A DNA stretch of 64,000 nt from positions 496,001 through 560,000 of the forward strand of contig NZ_JACYFR010000002.1 of assembly GCF_014837175.1 (NCBI RefSeq), in the 5' to 3' direction. Shown piece by piece: positions 50,387 through 59,451 of this stretch. Origin of the DNA: Cellulomonas sp. JH27-2 (lineage in GTDB: Bacteria > Actinomycetota > Actinomycetes > Actinomycetales > Cellulomonadaceae). Under the pieces are notes generated by a model, which saw nothing but the letters and a program-made list of their open reading frames with translations, searched no databases and was not told where the DNA came from. The translations under genes and the position numbers were made by a program. Every line of letters begins with the position of its first letter. Within the stretch, counting starts at the first letter, position 1.

Positions 50387-50715
50387 TGATCTGGTTCGTG
50401 GTGTGGACCGTGCTGGTGCTCGGCGCGGCCGTCGTCGTCTTCCTGCTGCTGCGCCGGTTGTGGCGCCAGGCGGTCGCGCTGGGCCGCGAGCTGTCCGCGG
50501 CGTCGCTCGTGGCGGCGCGGCTGGCCGAGCAGGTCGAGGCACTGCAGGCCGCGGCCGAGCGGGACCCGTCCCGCACCGACCCGACGGTCTTCGCCGAGCT
50601 CGACGTGCTGCGCCAGCGGCTCGCCGACCTGCGGGACGCGAAGCAGGGTCGCCGCGCGGCTCGGCTCGAGCGCGCGCGGCGGACGCAGCAGTCCTGGCGC
50701 GCCTACTGGACCTGA
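50386..50715 (+). CDS. Small membrane-anchored coiled-coil protein
   Basis: A 109-residue protein with one N-terminal membrane helix (residues 2-24) followed by a long helical, Arg/Ala/Glu-rich segment that looks like a coiled coil. No family is recognised. Its ATG shares a base with the pafC stop (TGATG), so it is translated with pafBC, and tatA follows. The topology resembles a scaled-up TatA, but no FG motif or amphipathic helix of that type is present. Confidence 0.7.
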   Translation: MIWFVVWTVLVLGAAVVVFLLLRRLWRQAVALGRELSAASLVAARLAEQVEALQAAAERDPSRTDPTVFAELDVLRQRLADLRDAKQGRRAARLERARRTQQSWRAYWT

Positions 50716-50746
50716 GCCCGCGACGCGTCCTCGCGGCGGGGCGCGT

Positions 50747-50752
50747 TACGAT
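50747..50752 (+). promoter_or_regulatory. -10 box TACGAT upstream of tatA
   Basis: TACGAT predicts a start near 50759 and a leader of about 60 nt before tatA. No -35 is clear. Confidence 0.4.
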
Positions 50753-50817
50753 CAATGGTGGTCGCCTACCGCGGCGCCCGCGTGCGTGACCGTTTCACCG
50801 ACCGAGGGAGCACCACC

Positions 50818-51159
50818 GTGAACATCCTGCGCCACCCTGCGACCCTGATGTTCCTCATCCTCGTCGTCGTCGTGCTGTTCGGCTACAAGCGCCTCCCGGA
50901 CGTCGCCAGGAGCGTCGGCCAGTCGATGAAGATCTTCAAGGGCGAGATGAAGTCGCTCAAGGAGGACGACGCCCCGGCCAACCCCGTCGCGCCGGCGGCA
51001 CCCGACGCGAACCTGCAGGCCGCGGCGCCCAACACGGTGGTGCAGAACGCGACCACCCAGAACGGCACGACGCCCGGCGGCTCGGTCGCCGACGCGACGC
51101 CGTCCGCGCCCACAGCGCCCGCAGCGCCGCCGGCCGGCCCGACGACGCCGTCCGCCTGA
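50818..51159 (+). CDS. tatA: Sec-independent translocase subunit TatA
   Basis: Pore-forming component of the twin-arginine export system. The 113 residues have a membrane helix (about 9-21), the hinge FG ([17 protein letters not shown]), an amphipathic helix to about 45 and a long Ala/Pro/Asn/Thr tail. The GTG start follows GAGGGAG. tatC is 45 nt downstream. Confidence 0.93.
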   Translation: MNILRHPATLMFLILVVVVLFGYKRLPDVARSVGQSMKIFKGEMKSLKEDDAPANPVAPAAPDANLQAAAPNTVVQNATTQNGTTPGGSVADATPSAPTAPAAPPAGPTTPSA

Positions 51160-51204
51160 CGGTCGCGCCCGCCCGACCGCTCACGACCACCCCGACGACG
51201 CCGC

Positions 51205-52005
51205 GTGACCACTGTGCGTCCTGAGCGTCGCCCTGCGAGCGACGGCCGCATGCCGCTGCGCGGGCATCTGGGGGAGCTGCGCCGCCGCGTCGTCCTGGCC
51301 GGCCTCGGCATCCTCGTCGGCGCCGTGATCGGCTGGTTCTTCTACGACCCGGTGTTCGAGGCGCTGCAGATGCCGATCATCGAGGCCTCGAAGGCCCGTG
51401 ACGCGATCGTCTCGATCAACTTCTCCGGCCTGGCGACTGCGATCGACATGCAGGTGAAGGTCTCCTTCTTCCTGGGCGTACTCATCTCGAGCCCGTGGTG
51501 GCTGTACCAGCTCTGGGCCTTCATCAACCCGGGCCTCAACCACAAGGAGAAGGTCCGCACCTACGGGTTCCTCGCCGCCGCGGTGCCGCTCTTCCTGGCG
51601 GGCGCGACGTTCGCCGCGCTCGTGCTCCCCAACGCCGTGCGCGTCCTGACGGAGTTCACCCCCAAGGGTGCCACCAACCTGATCGACGCCCAGACCTACC
51701 TGAGCTTCGTCATGCGGTTCATGCTCGCCTTCGGGGTCGCGTTCCTGCTGCCGGTCATCATGGTCGCGCTCACGCTCGGCGGCGTGGTCCGCGCGCGGAC
51801 GTGGGCGCGGGGGTGGCGCTGGGCCATCCTGCTCTCGTTCGTCTTCGCCGCCGTGATGACGCCGACGCCCGACGTCCTGTCGATGATCCTGCTGGCTGTG
51901 CCCATCTGCGGCCTGTACTTCCTGGCCCTCGGGATCGGGCTCGTGCACGACCGGCGCGTCGAGCGTCGCCGTGCGGCCACGACCGCCGCACCCGACGACC
52001 TGTGA
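51205..52005 (+). CDS. tatC: Sec-independent translocase subunit TatC
   Basis: Receptor for twin-arginine signal peptides. The 266 residues carry GHLGELRRRVVLAG at the N-terminus with the signal-binding Glu, and six membrane helices including FINPGLNHKEKV, YLSFVMRFMLAFGVAFLLPV and ILLSFVFAAVMTPTPDVLSM. The stop overlaps the next gene's GTG (GTGA). Confidence 0.96.
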   Translation: MTTVRPERRPASDGRMPLRGHLGELRRRVVLAGLGILVGAVIGWFFYDPVFEALQMPIIEASKARDAIVSINFSGLATAIDMQVKVSFFLGVLISSPWWLYQLWAFINPGLNHKEKVRTYGFLAAAVPLFLAGATFAALVLPNAVRVLTEFTPKGATNLIDAQTYLSFVMRFMLAFGVAFLLPVIMVALTLGGVVRARTWARGWRWAILLSFVFAAVMTPTPDVLSMILLAVPICGLYFLALGIGLVHDRRVERRRAATTAAPDDL

Positions 52006-52916
52006 GTCGCATCGGGCTCGTCGTGAACCCCACGGCGGGCAAGGGACGCGGCGCGCGCACGGGCACGGACGTCCACCGTCGGCTCGAGCAGCGCGGCCAC
52101 CTGGTCGACGACCTGTCCGGGCCGACGCTCGAACAGGCCACCGACCGCGCCCGCACGGCGGCCCTCGCCGGGCTCGACGCGCTGGTCGTCGTGGGGGGCG
52201 ACGGCATGGTGCACCTGGGCGTGAACGTCGTGGCGGGCACCGAGCTACCGCTCGGCATCGTCGCGGCGGGCACGGGCAACGACATCGCGCGCACCCTCGC
52301 CCTGCCCCGGGATGACGTCGCGGCGGCGGTCGATGCGGTCGAGGCCGGCCTGCGCGACGGGCCGCGCGCCGTGGACGCCGTGCGCGTCGGCACACCCGGC
52401 ACCAACGCCTACGAGTGGTTCCTGGGCGCCCTGTCCTGCGGTATCGACGCCGCGGTGAACGCGCGGGCCAACGAGATGACGTGGCCCCGGGGCTCGGCGC
52501 GCTACGTGCGCGCCCTGGTCGCCGAGCTGGGCTCGTTCCGCCCGTTCGGCTACCGGATCACGCTCGACGACGGCACGTGGGAGTCCGCCGGGACGCTCGT
52601 CGCCGCGGCCAACGTGCCCTGGATCGGCGGCGGCCTGAAGATCGCGCCCGACGCGGTCGTGGACGACGGGCTGCTGGACATCGTGCTCGCGGGGCCGTTC
52701 ACCAAGCCGGGCGTCGTCAAGATCTTCCCGAGCATCTACCCCGGCAAGCACGTCGGGCACCCCGCGGTCCAGGTGCGGCGCAGCCGATCGATCCTCATCG
52801 AACCGGCACCCGAGCTGGGTCCGCCCCCGCCGGTCGCCTTCGCCGACGGTGAGCGGATCGGTCCGCTGCCGCTGCTCGCGCAGGTGGTCCCCGGCGCGCT
52901 GCGCGTCCTGTGCTGA
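52002..52916 (+). CDS. Diacylglycerol kinase family lipid kinase
   Basis: A 304-residue DagK/YegS-type enzyme. The N-terminal half shows LVVNPTAGKG, LVVVGGDGMVHLGVN and IVAAGTGNDIAR, the nucleotide and metal motifs; the C-terminal half is a beta sandwich with NVPWIGGGLKIAPDAVVDDGLLDIVL. Phosphorylation of diacylglycerol or a related lipid is likely, but the exact substrate is not determined. It is translation-coupled to tatC. Confidence 0.9.
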   Translation: MSRIGLVVNPTAGKGRGARTGTDVHRRLEQRGHLVDDLSGPTLEQATDRARTAALAGLDALVVVGGDGMVHLGVNVVAGTELPLGIVAAGTGNDIARTLALPRDDVAAAVDAVEAGLRDGPRAVDAVRVGTPGTNAYEWFLGALSCGIDAAVNARANEMTWPRGSARYVRALVAELGSFRPFGYRITLDDGTWESAGTLVAAANVPWIGGGLKIAPDAVVDDGLLDIVLAGPFTKPGVVKIFPSIYPGKHVGHPAVQVRRSRSILIEPAPELGPPPPVAFADGERIGPLPLLAQVVPGALRVLC

Positions 52917-52936
52917 GTTCCGACCCCGCGCGCGCC

Positions 52937-52942
52937 TAGGGT
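52937..52942 (+). promoter_or_regulatory. -10 box TAGGGT of a leaderless helY promoter
   Basis: TAGGGT ends exactly 7 nt before the helY GTG; there is no ribosome-binding site. Confidence 0.65.
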
Positions 52943-52948
52943 GGGCGC

Positions 52949-55819
52949 GTGCCGTCACGTTCCCGCCGGTCCCGTCCCTCCGCCGGTCGCACCGAGCCGC
53001 CGCAGTCGCCGTCGCGCCCGTCCGACGAGCCGTCGCCGGCCGAGCGCTACGCGGCATCCCGGCGCCGCGCCGAGCACGAGCGCGGCCAGCTCGGCCAGTT
53101 CCGCGAGCTGCTCACCTTCCCGCTCGACCCGTTCCAGCTCGACGCCTGCGCGGCCCTCGAGCGCGGCAGCGGCGTGCTGGTCGCCGCGCCCACCGGTGCG
53201 GGCAAGACCGTCGTGGGGGAGTTCGCCGTCCACCTGGCACTCGCGGCCGGTCGCAAGGCGTTCTACACGACGCCCATCAAGGCGCTCTCGAACCAGAAGT
53301 ACGGCGACCTGGTACGGCGCTACGGTCCGGAGCAGGTCGGCCTCCTGACGGGCGACACGACGATCAACGGCGACGCACCCGTCGTGGTGATGACCACCGA
53401 GGTGCTGCGCAACATGCTGTACGCGGGCTCGGCCACGCTCGGCGGGCTCGGGTTCGTGGTGATGGACGAGGTGCACTACCTGGCCGACCGGTTCCGCGGC
53501 CCGGTGTGGGAAGAGGTGATCATCCACCTGCCCGAGGACGTGCAGCTCGTCTCGCTGTCGGCCACCGTGTCCAACGCCGAGGAGTTCGGCGACTGGTTGG
53601 CCACGGTGCGCGGCGACACGACCGTCGTGGTCAGCGAGCACCGCCCCGTCCCGCTCGGCCAGCACGTCCTGGTACGGGACGAGCTGCTCGAGCTGTACGC
53701 CGGGCACGTGGACCCCACCGACCCCGGGGTGGACCCTCCCATCAACCCGGACCTGCAGGCCCTGCTGCGCCGGCGGATGCCCGACGACCAGCGCGGACCC
53801 GGCGATCGCGGGTACCGGGGGCGGGGCGGCAACCGGCCCGGCCGCCCGGCCCGCCCTGGGGGTGGCAGGCCGACGCCACGCTTCGCCGTCGTCGACGTGC
53901 TGGCCGAGGAAGGCCTCCTGCCGGCCATCGTCTTCATCTTCTCCCGCGCGGGCTGCGAGGCGGCCGTCCAGCAGTGCCTGGCCGCCGGCGTGCGTCTCAC
54001 GAGCCCGGCCGAGCAGGCCCAGATCCGGATGATCGTCGAGGAGCGCTCGGCGGCGATCCCGCCGGAGGACCTGGACGTCCTGGGCTACTGGGACATCGCG
54101 GAGGCGCTCACGCGCGGCATCGCGTCGCACCACGCGGGCATGCTGCCGCTGTTCAAGGAGACGGTCGAGGACCTGTTCTCGCGCGGGCTCGTCAAGGTCG
54201 TGTTCGCCACGGAGACGCTCGCGCTGGGCATCAACATGCCCGCCCGGTCGGTCGTGCTGGAGAAGCTCGTCAAGTGGGACGGCTCCAACCACGTCGACGT
54301 GACACCGGGGGAGTACACGCAGCTCACCGGACGTGCCGGGCGGCGCGGCATCGACACCGAGGGGCACGCGGTCGTCGTCGCGCACCCCGGGCTGGACCCC
54401 GTGCAGCTCGCCGGCCTCGCGTCCAAGCGCCTGTACCCGCTGCGCTCGAGCTTCCGGCCCACGTACAACATGGCCGCCAACCTCATCGGCCAGATGGGCC
54501 GCGAACGCGCCCGCGAGGTGCTGGAGACGTCGTTCGCGCAGTTCCAGGCCGACCGCGGCGTCGTCGGGCTCGCGCGTCAGGCGCAGTCGCACGCCGAGGC
54601 GCTGGAGGGCTACGAGGAGGCGATGCGCTGCCACCTGGGCGACTTCGCCGAGTACATGGAGATCCGCCGGGAGATCACGGCGCGCGAGCGGGAGGCGACC
54701 AAGGCGGGTGCCGCCGCGCGCCGCGCCGAGGTGTCCCGCACGCTCGAAGGCCTGTCGCCGGGTGACGTCCTGGAGGTGCCGTTCGGTCGCCGGCCCAGCC
54801 ACGTCGTCGTCATCGACCCGGGGGGCAAGCCCGGCTTCGACGGCCCCAAACCCATGGTCCTGACGCTCGACAGGCAGGTCCGTCGGCTCACGGTCGCCGA
54901 CGTCGGCAGCGGGGCGAAGAAGGTCGGCGCCGTGCGCCTGCCCAAGGGCTTCAACGCGCGCGTCCCGTCGTCCCGTCGCGACCTCGCCGCGATCCTGCGG
55001 GCAGCGACCGACGACCTCGCGCAGCCGCAGCGCGGTCCGGCCCGGCAGGGCCGCAAGCGGACCGCTGCGCACGACGACGAGCAGATCGCCGCCCTGCGTC
55101 GTCGGCTGCGCCAGCACCCGTGCCACGCCTGCCCCGACCGTGACGAGCACGCCCGCTGGGCCGAGCGCTGGTCGCGCCTGAGGACCGAGCACGAGGCGCT
55201 CGTCGGCCGGATCGCCGGCCGCACCGGGTCGATCGCGGCCGTCTTCGACCGCATCTGCGACGTGCTGGTCCGCCTGGGGTACCTCGCGTCGTCCGACGGT
55301 TCCCTCACGGTGACCGACGACGGTCGGTGGCTGCGCCGGCTCTACGCCGAGAACGACCTGCTCCTGGCGCAGTGCGTGCGCTCGGGCGCGTGGGACGAGC
55401 TCGACGGCGCGGGCCTCGCTGCCGCCGTGTCCACGCTCGTCTTCCGCTCCCGCCGCGACGAGAACGCGGAGCCGCGCGTCCCCGGCGGCCCCGAGGGACG
55501 CCTGGGGCGCGCGCTGGAGGCGACCGTGCGCACCTGGTCCGAGCTCGACGACCTCGAGGCCGCGCACCGGATCGAGGCGACGAGCGCGCTGGACATGGGC
55601 CTGGTCGAGTCCATCCACCGCTGGGCGGCGGGGCGCAGCCTCGACGCGGTCCTGCGGGGGAGCGAGCTCAGCGCCGGCGACTTCGTGCGGTGGTGCAAGC
55701 AGGTGATCGACGTGCTCGACCAGCTCAGCCAGTCGGCGCCGACGGACCGCATGCGCACCACGGCGGGCAAGGCCGTGGACTCGCTGCGCCGAGGCGTCGT
55801 GGCGTACTCGTCGGTCTGA
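52949..55819 (+). CDS. helY: DEVH-box helicase HelY (Ski2/Mtr4-like)
   Basis: A 956-residue superfamily 2 helicase. A polar N-terminus of about 48 residues precedes the ATPase core: Walker A PTGAGKT (81-87), motif II DEVH (173-176), SLSATVSNAEEF, and the C-terminal motor with FATETLALGINMPARSVVLEKL and QLTGRAGRRGID. A Gly/Arg-rich insertion lies between the two RecA domains (about 280-310). The rest is a helical Ski2-type C-terminal region. Location after tatC is conserved with mycobacterial helY. RNA processing is inferred from the family. Confidence 0.94.
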   Translation: MPSRSRRSRPSAGRTEPPQSPSRPSDEPSPAERYAASRRRAEHERGQLGQFRELLTFPLDPFQLDACAALERGSGVLVAAPTGAGKTVVGEFAVHLALAAGRKAFYTTPIKALSNQKYGDLVRRYGPEQVGLLTGDTTINGDAPVVVMTTEVLRNMLYAGSATLGGLGFVVMDEVHYLADRFRGPVWEEVIIHLPEDVQLVSLSATVSNAEEFGDWLATVRGDTTVVVSEHRPVPLGQHVLVRDELLELYAGHVDPTDPGVDPPINPDLQALLRRRMPDDQRGPGDRGYRGRGGNRPGRPARPGGGRPTPRFAVVDVLAEEGLLPAIVFIFSRAGCEAAVQQCLAAGVRLTSPAEQAQIRMIVEERSAAIPPEDLDVLGYWDIAEALTRGIASHHAGMLPLFKETVEDLFSRGLVKVVFATETLALGINMPARSVVLEKLVKWDGSNHVDVTPGEYTQLTGRAGRRGIDTEGHAVVVAHPGLDPVQLAGLASKRLYPLRSSFRPTYNMAANLIGQMGRERAREVLETSFAQFQADRGVVGLARQAQSHAEALEGYEEAMRCHLGDFAEYMEIRREITAREREATKAGAAARRAEVSRTLEGLSPGDVLEVPFGRRPSHVVVIDPGGKPGFDGPKPMVLTLDRQVRRLTVADVGSGAKKVGAVRLPKGFNARVPSSRRDLAAILRAATDDLAQPQRGPARQGRKRTAAHDDEQIAALRRRLRQHPCHACPDRDEHARWAERWSRLRTEHEALVGRIAGRTGSIAAVFDRICDVLVRLGYLASSDGSLTVTDDGRWLRRLYAENDLLLAQCVRSGAWDELDGAGLAAAVSTLVFRSRRDENAEPRVPGGPEGRLGRALEATVRTWSELDDLEAAHRIEATSALDMGLVESIHRWAAGRSLDAVLRGSELSAGDFVRWCKQVIDVLDQLSQSAPTDRMRTTAGKAVDSLRRGVVAYSSV

Positions 55820-55824
55820 CGCCC

Positions 55825-55830
55825 TATCGT
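55825..55830 (+). promoter_or_regulatory. -10 box TATCGT of a leaderless promoter
   Basis: TATCGT ends 7 nt before the GTG of the amidohydrolase gene. Confidence 0.55.
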
Positions 55831-55836
55831 GTGCCG

Positions 55837-57468
55837 GTGAGCTCGACCCTGTACCGCCGCGGCGTCATCCACACGTCCGCCGACCCGTTCGCCGAAGCCC
55901 TGCTCGTGGAGGACGGCGTCATCGCCTGGCTCGGCGCGGAGGACACCGCCGACGGCTTCGCCGCCCGCGCCGACGAGGTCGTCGACCTGGACGGCCGGCT
56001 CGTGACCCCCGGCTTCGTCGACGCGCACGTGCACGTCCTCGAGACCGGCCTCGCGCTGGAGAGCATCGACCTCAGTCCCGCTGGCGGCGTCCACGACCTC
56101 GCCGACGCCCTCGCGGCGGTCCGGCGCGCTGTCGACCGCGCCGACGGCCTGCCTGTGCTCGGATTCGGCTGGGACGAGCTGGCGTGGCCGGAACGCCGCC
56201 CGCCGACGCGCGCGGAGCTCGACGCGGCGGCATCCGGCGCGCCGGTCTACCTGGCACGCGTCGACGTGCACTCGGCGGTCGTGTCGTCGTCCCTGGCCGC
56301 CGCGTCCGGCGCCGACCGTGCTGAGGGCTGGAGCGACGACGGCCTCGTCGTCCGCGACGCCCACCACGCGGCGCGGGACCACGCACGCGCGGTCTCGGCG
56401 GATCGTCGCACCGCGCTCTACCGCCGCGCGCTGCAGCACGCCGCGGCTCGCGGGATCGTCTCCGTGCACGAGCACAGCGCGCCGTCGATCGACACGCGCG
56501 CCGGCCTCGTCGAGCTCCTCGAGCTGACCGCCGACGCCCGGGACGGGCTCCCGCACCTGGTCGCGTACCGGGGCGAGCTGTGCGAGACCGTCGACGACGC
56601 TCGCGAGATCCTCGCGGCGATCCCCGGCCTGACGGGCATCGGCGGCGACCTCAACGTCGACGGCTCGATCGGGTCCCGCACGGCCGCGCTGCGCCGCCCG
56701 TACACGGACGCGCCGGGGGAGAGCGGCACCCTCTACCTGGACGCCGGGCAGATCGCGAACCACCTGACGGCGGTGTCCCGGGCGGGGGCGCAGGCCGGAT
56801 TCCACGTGATCGGGGACGCCGCGATGGACGAGGTGCTGCTGGGCCTTCGCGCGGCCGCCGACGTCGAGGGGGCGGCTGCGCTCGCCCGGACCGGGGTGCG
56901 GCTCGAGCACGCCGAGATGATCGACGCCGCGACGCTCGCCACGCTCGTGCTCATGGGGGTCCGGCTGAGCATCCAGCCGGCGTTCGACGCGGCATGGGGC
57001 GGCACCGCCGGGATGTACGCCAACCGCCTGGGACCGGGCCGGGCCGCTGCGCTCAACCCGATCGCGGACCTCGCCGCCGCCGGTGTCCCGCTCGCGTTCG
57101 GTTCCGACTCGCCCGTCACGCCGCTGGATCCGTGGGGCGGCGTGCGGGCCGCGTCGTTCCACCACGAGATCGACCAGCGGATCAGCGCGCGAGCAGCCTT
57201 CCGTGCGTCGTCGCGCGGCGGGTGGCGGCTGGCCGGCCACGATCACGTCGGCGAGCTGCGGGTCGGATCGCCGGCTCACCTCGCCGTGTGGGAGGCCGAC
57301 GAGCTCGTCGTGCAGGCGCCCGATGGACGCCTGTCCGCGTGGAGCCCCGACGCCCGGGCCGGGATCCCGCTGCTGCCCGCACTCGCGCCGGACGGCGACG
57401 ACACCGAGCCTGCGCGGTGCGTGCGCACGGTCCGCGACGGGCTCACGATCTTCGACGCGTTGGGCTGA
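55837..57468 (+). CDS. YtcJ-like metal-dependent amidohydrolase
   Basis: A 543-residue TIM-barrel hydrolase. Metal ligands are in DAHVH (62-66), in FHVIGDAAMDE, in LEHAEMIDAATL and in AFGSDSPVTPLDPW; the small beta-sandwich is formed by the two ends. YtcJ relatives act on N-acyl or formamide-type bonds, but the substrate here is unknown. The GTG at 55837 is chosen because it follows a -10 box at leaderless distance; a GTG two codons earlier is in frame. Confidence 0.85.
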   Translation: MSSTLYRRGVIHTSADPFAEALLVEDGVIAWLGAEDTADGFAARADEVVDLDGRLVTPGFVDAHVHVLETGLALESIDLSPAGGVHDLADALAAVRRAVDRADGLPVLGFGWDELAWPERRPPTRAELDAAASGAPVYLARVDVHSAVVSSSLAAASGADRAEGWSDDGLVVRDAHHAARDHARAVSADRRTALYRRALQHAAARGIVSVHEHSAPSIDTRAGLVELLELTADARDGLPHLVAYRGELCETVDDAREILAAIPGLTGIGGDLNVDGSIGSRTAALRRPYTDAPGESGTLYLDAGQIANHLTAVSRAGAQAGFHVIGDAAMDEVLLGLRAAADVEGAAALARTGVRLEHAEMIDAATLATLVLMGVRLSIQPAFDAAWGGTAGMYANRLGPGRAAALNPIADLAAAGVPLAFGSDSPVTPLDPWGGVRAASFHHEIDQRISARAAFRASSRGGWRLAGHDHVGELRVGSPAHLAVWEADELVVQAPDGRLSAWSPDARAGIPLLPALAPDGDDTEPARCVRTVRDGLTIFDALG

Positions 57469-57470
57469 GC

Positions 57471-57572
57471 GGGTGATTCCGCGGCTTCGGCTCGCCGCGT
57501 CGGCGACCCGCACGGACCCCGATCGCGCGACACGCGCGGCGACACGCCGAACCGACCAGTCACCAATCACCC
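57471..57572 (+). terminator. Three-part long stem after the amidohydrolase gene
   Basis: Nested inverted repeats start three bases past the stop: GGGTGATT (57471-57478) with AATCACCC (57565-57572), TTCGGC (57486-57491) with GCCGAA (57546-57551), and GCCGCG (57494-57499) with CGCGGC (57535-57540). It may terminate the amidohydrolase transcript or be part of a structured RNA. Confidence 0.5.
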
Positions 57573-57624
57573 AAACCGGGCGCCATGACCTGCATGGAGG
57601 TCTGTGACCTGCGGTGACGCACCC

Positions 57625-57652
57625 TTGACACGTCCTGGACAGCCGGTAGGTT
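57625..57652 (+). promoter_or_regulatory. Near-consensus promoter TTGACA-N16-TAGGTT in a non-coding region
   Basis: TTGACA (57625-57630) and TAGGTT (57647-57652) form the best -35/-10 match I see in the window, predicting a start near 57659. Two direct repeats TGACCTGC (57586-57593 and 57605-57612) lie just upstream. No convincing gene starts within 200 nt; lnt has its own -10 box at 57877. Confidence 0.55.
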
Positions 57653-57721
57653 GCTCGTTGACCCACCACCGCGGAACCGTCGACGACGTTGTCCCGGGAC
57701 TCCCGCAGGGAGCCGACGGTG

Positions 57722-57819
57722 GATCTCGGGGCTCCGACCGGGCCCGCGTGTTCAGTAGACAACGGCCCGCCCCTGGGCGCCGCCGGTACGAAGGACACGC
57801 GGGCCGGTCGGTCGAGATC
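57722..57819 (+). ncRNA. Candidate structured RNA or large hairpin upstream of lnt
   Basis: A 16-bp stem with one bulged G (57735-57751 with 57795-57810) encloses a G+C-rich inner hairpin, and an outer GATCTC/GAGATC stem (57722-57727 with 57814-57819) extends it. A near-consensus promoter lies 70 nt upstream. It could be the end of a small RNA, an attenuator for lnt, or a plain extruding repeat. I do not recognise a known RNA family. The rest of the 420-nt gap (57469-57888) holds no gene I can support. Confidence 0.4.
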
Positions 57820-57876
57820 TCCCCGGGGCTCAGTCTCGTCAGACCGGCGCTTTTCGGCGCACCTGGTCCGCTGCCG

Positions 57877-57882
57877 TAGCCT
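57877..57882 (+). promoter_or_regulatory. -10 box TAGCCT of a leaderless lnt promoter
   Basis: TAGCCT ends 7 nt before the lnt GTG. Confidence 0.6.
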
Positions 57883-57888
57883 GACGCC

Positions 57889-59451
57889 GTGCCCACCGCT
57901 GAACCCGCCCGCTGGTGGACCCTCGTCCTCGCAGCCGTCGGCGGCTACCTGACACGCCTGGCCTTCCCGTCGCCCGGATGGTGGGGCCTCGCGTACGTCG
58001 GCGTCGCGCTGCTGTACCTGGCGCTCCGCCGTGACAGCGCACGCTGGAACGCGCTCGTCGGGCTGGTGTTCGGGCTCGCCTTCTTCGTCCCGCTGATCGT
58101 CTGGGCCGGGGACGCGGTCGGAGTCGTGCCGTGGTTCGCGCTCAGCATCGCGGAGGCGTGCTACCTGGCGATCTTCGGAGCCGCCTGGTCCTGGGCGCGG
58201 CGCGGCTACGCCGTGTGGCGGTCGGGCGCCTGGCAGGCCGCGGTGTTCGTGCTCCTGTGGGTCGCGGTCGAGGAGCTGCGCGCGTTCGGGCCGTTCGGCG
58301 GCTTCCCGTGGGGGCGCCTCGCCTTCAGCCAGGCCGACGCACCGCTCGCCGCGTTCGCGTCCTGGGGCGGTGTGCCGCTGCTGAGCGGGCTGACAGCGCT
58401 CGTCGGGGTGGTCCTGGCGCGAGCGGTGATCAGCGCGCGTCGCCTGCGTGCGCTGCGGACCGCGGGCGCCTTCGCGCTCGGGATCGCTCTGCTGCTCGTC
58501 GGCCTGAGCGTGCCGCTGGCCACGCAGGCCCAGACGGGCACCCTGAAGGTAGGCGCTGTGCAGGGCAACGTGCCGGGCCAGGGACTTGACGCTTTCGGGC
58601 AGCGGGCCGCCGTGCTCGACAACCACCTCCAGGGCACGTACGCCCTGCTCGACCAGGTGCAGCCGGGCGACCTCGACCTGGTGCTCTGGCCGGAGAACGG
58701 CACGGACATCGACCCCCAGGCGGACGCGGCCGCGGGCAAGGCGATCGACGACGCCGCCAAGGCCGTCGACGCGCCGATGCTGATCGGGACCGTCCAGTAT
58801 CCAGAGTCTGGCGGGCGCTACAACACCGCAGTCTTGTGGGAGCCGGGACAAGGCGTGGTCGCGAGCTACTCGAAGCAGCACCCGGCGCCGTTCGCCGAGT
58901 ACATCCCGATGCGCTCGTTCGTCCGGCACTTCTCGAGTGCCGTCGACCTGGTGACTCGTGACATGATCCCGGGTGACCGACCCGGCTACATCCCGCTGGA
59001 CTCGGCGCGACTTCGACGCACGGTCGGCATCGGCGACGTGATCTGCTTCGAGGTCGCCTACGACGCACTGGTGCGTGACGCTGTCCGCGCCGGGGGAGAG
59101 GTGCTGGTGGTGCAGACCAACAACGCGACGTTCGGGTACTCCGACGAGTCCACGCAACAGCTCGCGATGTCGCGCATCCGCGCTATCGAGCACGGCCGGG
59201 CGACGGTGCAGATCTCGACCGTCGGCGTCAGCGCGGTCATCGCCCCGAACGGCGCGGTGAGCCAGCAGACCGGTCTGTTCACCGCGGAGCAGATGGTGGC
59301 GACGATGCCGCTGCGCGACACCATGACGCCGGCTACCCGGCTGGGCGGCTGGCCGGCATGGATCGCCGAGGCGCTGGCCGTCGCGGCCGTCGTCGCGGGC
59401 GCCGTGGGCGCGTCGCGCGTCCGCCGGTCCGACCGGGGCGTGATGGCATGA
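57889..59451 (+). CDS. lnt: Apolipoprotein N-acyltransferase
   Basis: Adds the third acyl chain to lipoproteins. The 520 residues begin with about six membrane helices (to about residue 210) followed by the nitrilase domain on the outer face. The catalytic triad is visible: Glu269 in LWPENG, Lys329 in SYSKQHPAPFAE and Cys386 in DVICFEVAYD. A final helix (about 485-505) returns to the membrane. In Mycobacterium tuberculosis this domain is fused to the mannosyltransferase; here the two are separate genes joined by an ATGA overlap. Confidence 0.94.
   Translation: MPTAEPARWWTLVLAAVGGYLTRLAFPSPGWWGLAYVGVALLYLALRRDSARWNALVGLVFGLAFFVPLIVWAGDAVGVVPWFALSIAEACYLAIFGAAWSWARRGYAVWRSGAWQAAVFVLLWVAVEELRAFGPFGGFPWGRLAFSQADAPLAAFASWGGVPLLSGLTALVGVVLARAVISARRLRALRTAGAFALGIALLLVGLSVPLATQAQTGTLKVGAVQGNVPGQGLDAFGQRAAVLDNHLQGTYALLDQVQPGDLDLVLWPENGTDIDPQADAAAGKAIDDAAKAVDAPMLIGTVQYPESGGRYNTAVLWEPGQGVVASYSKQHPAPFAEYIPMRSFVRHFSSAVDLVTRDMIPGDRPGYIPLDSARLRRTVGIGDVICFEVAYDALVRDAVRAGGEVLVVQTNNATFGYSDESTQQLAMSRIRAIEHGRATVQISTVGVSAVIAPNGAVSQQTGLFTAEQMVATMPLRDTMTPATRLGGWPAWIAEALAVAAVVAGAVGASRVRRSDRGVMA

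Noticed and set aside
50386..50715. Second TatA/TatB-like subunit
   Set aside because: It has the N-terminal helix and a helical tail but lacks the FG hinge and the TatA amphipathic pattern.
57604..57879. 91-codon plus-strand frame in the gap before lnt
   Set aside because: It has an Arg/Gly/Pro-biased composition, no ribosome-binding site, and runs through the inverted repeats. The gap reads better as non-coding.
57469..57888. RNase P RNA, tmRNA or SRP RNA in the lnt upstream gap
   Set aside because: None of the conserved cores of these RNAs that I know is present, and the region is too short for RNase P RNA.
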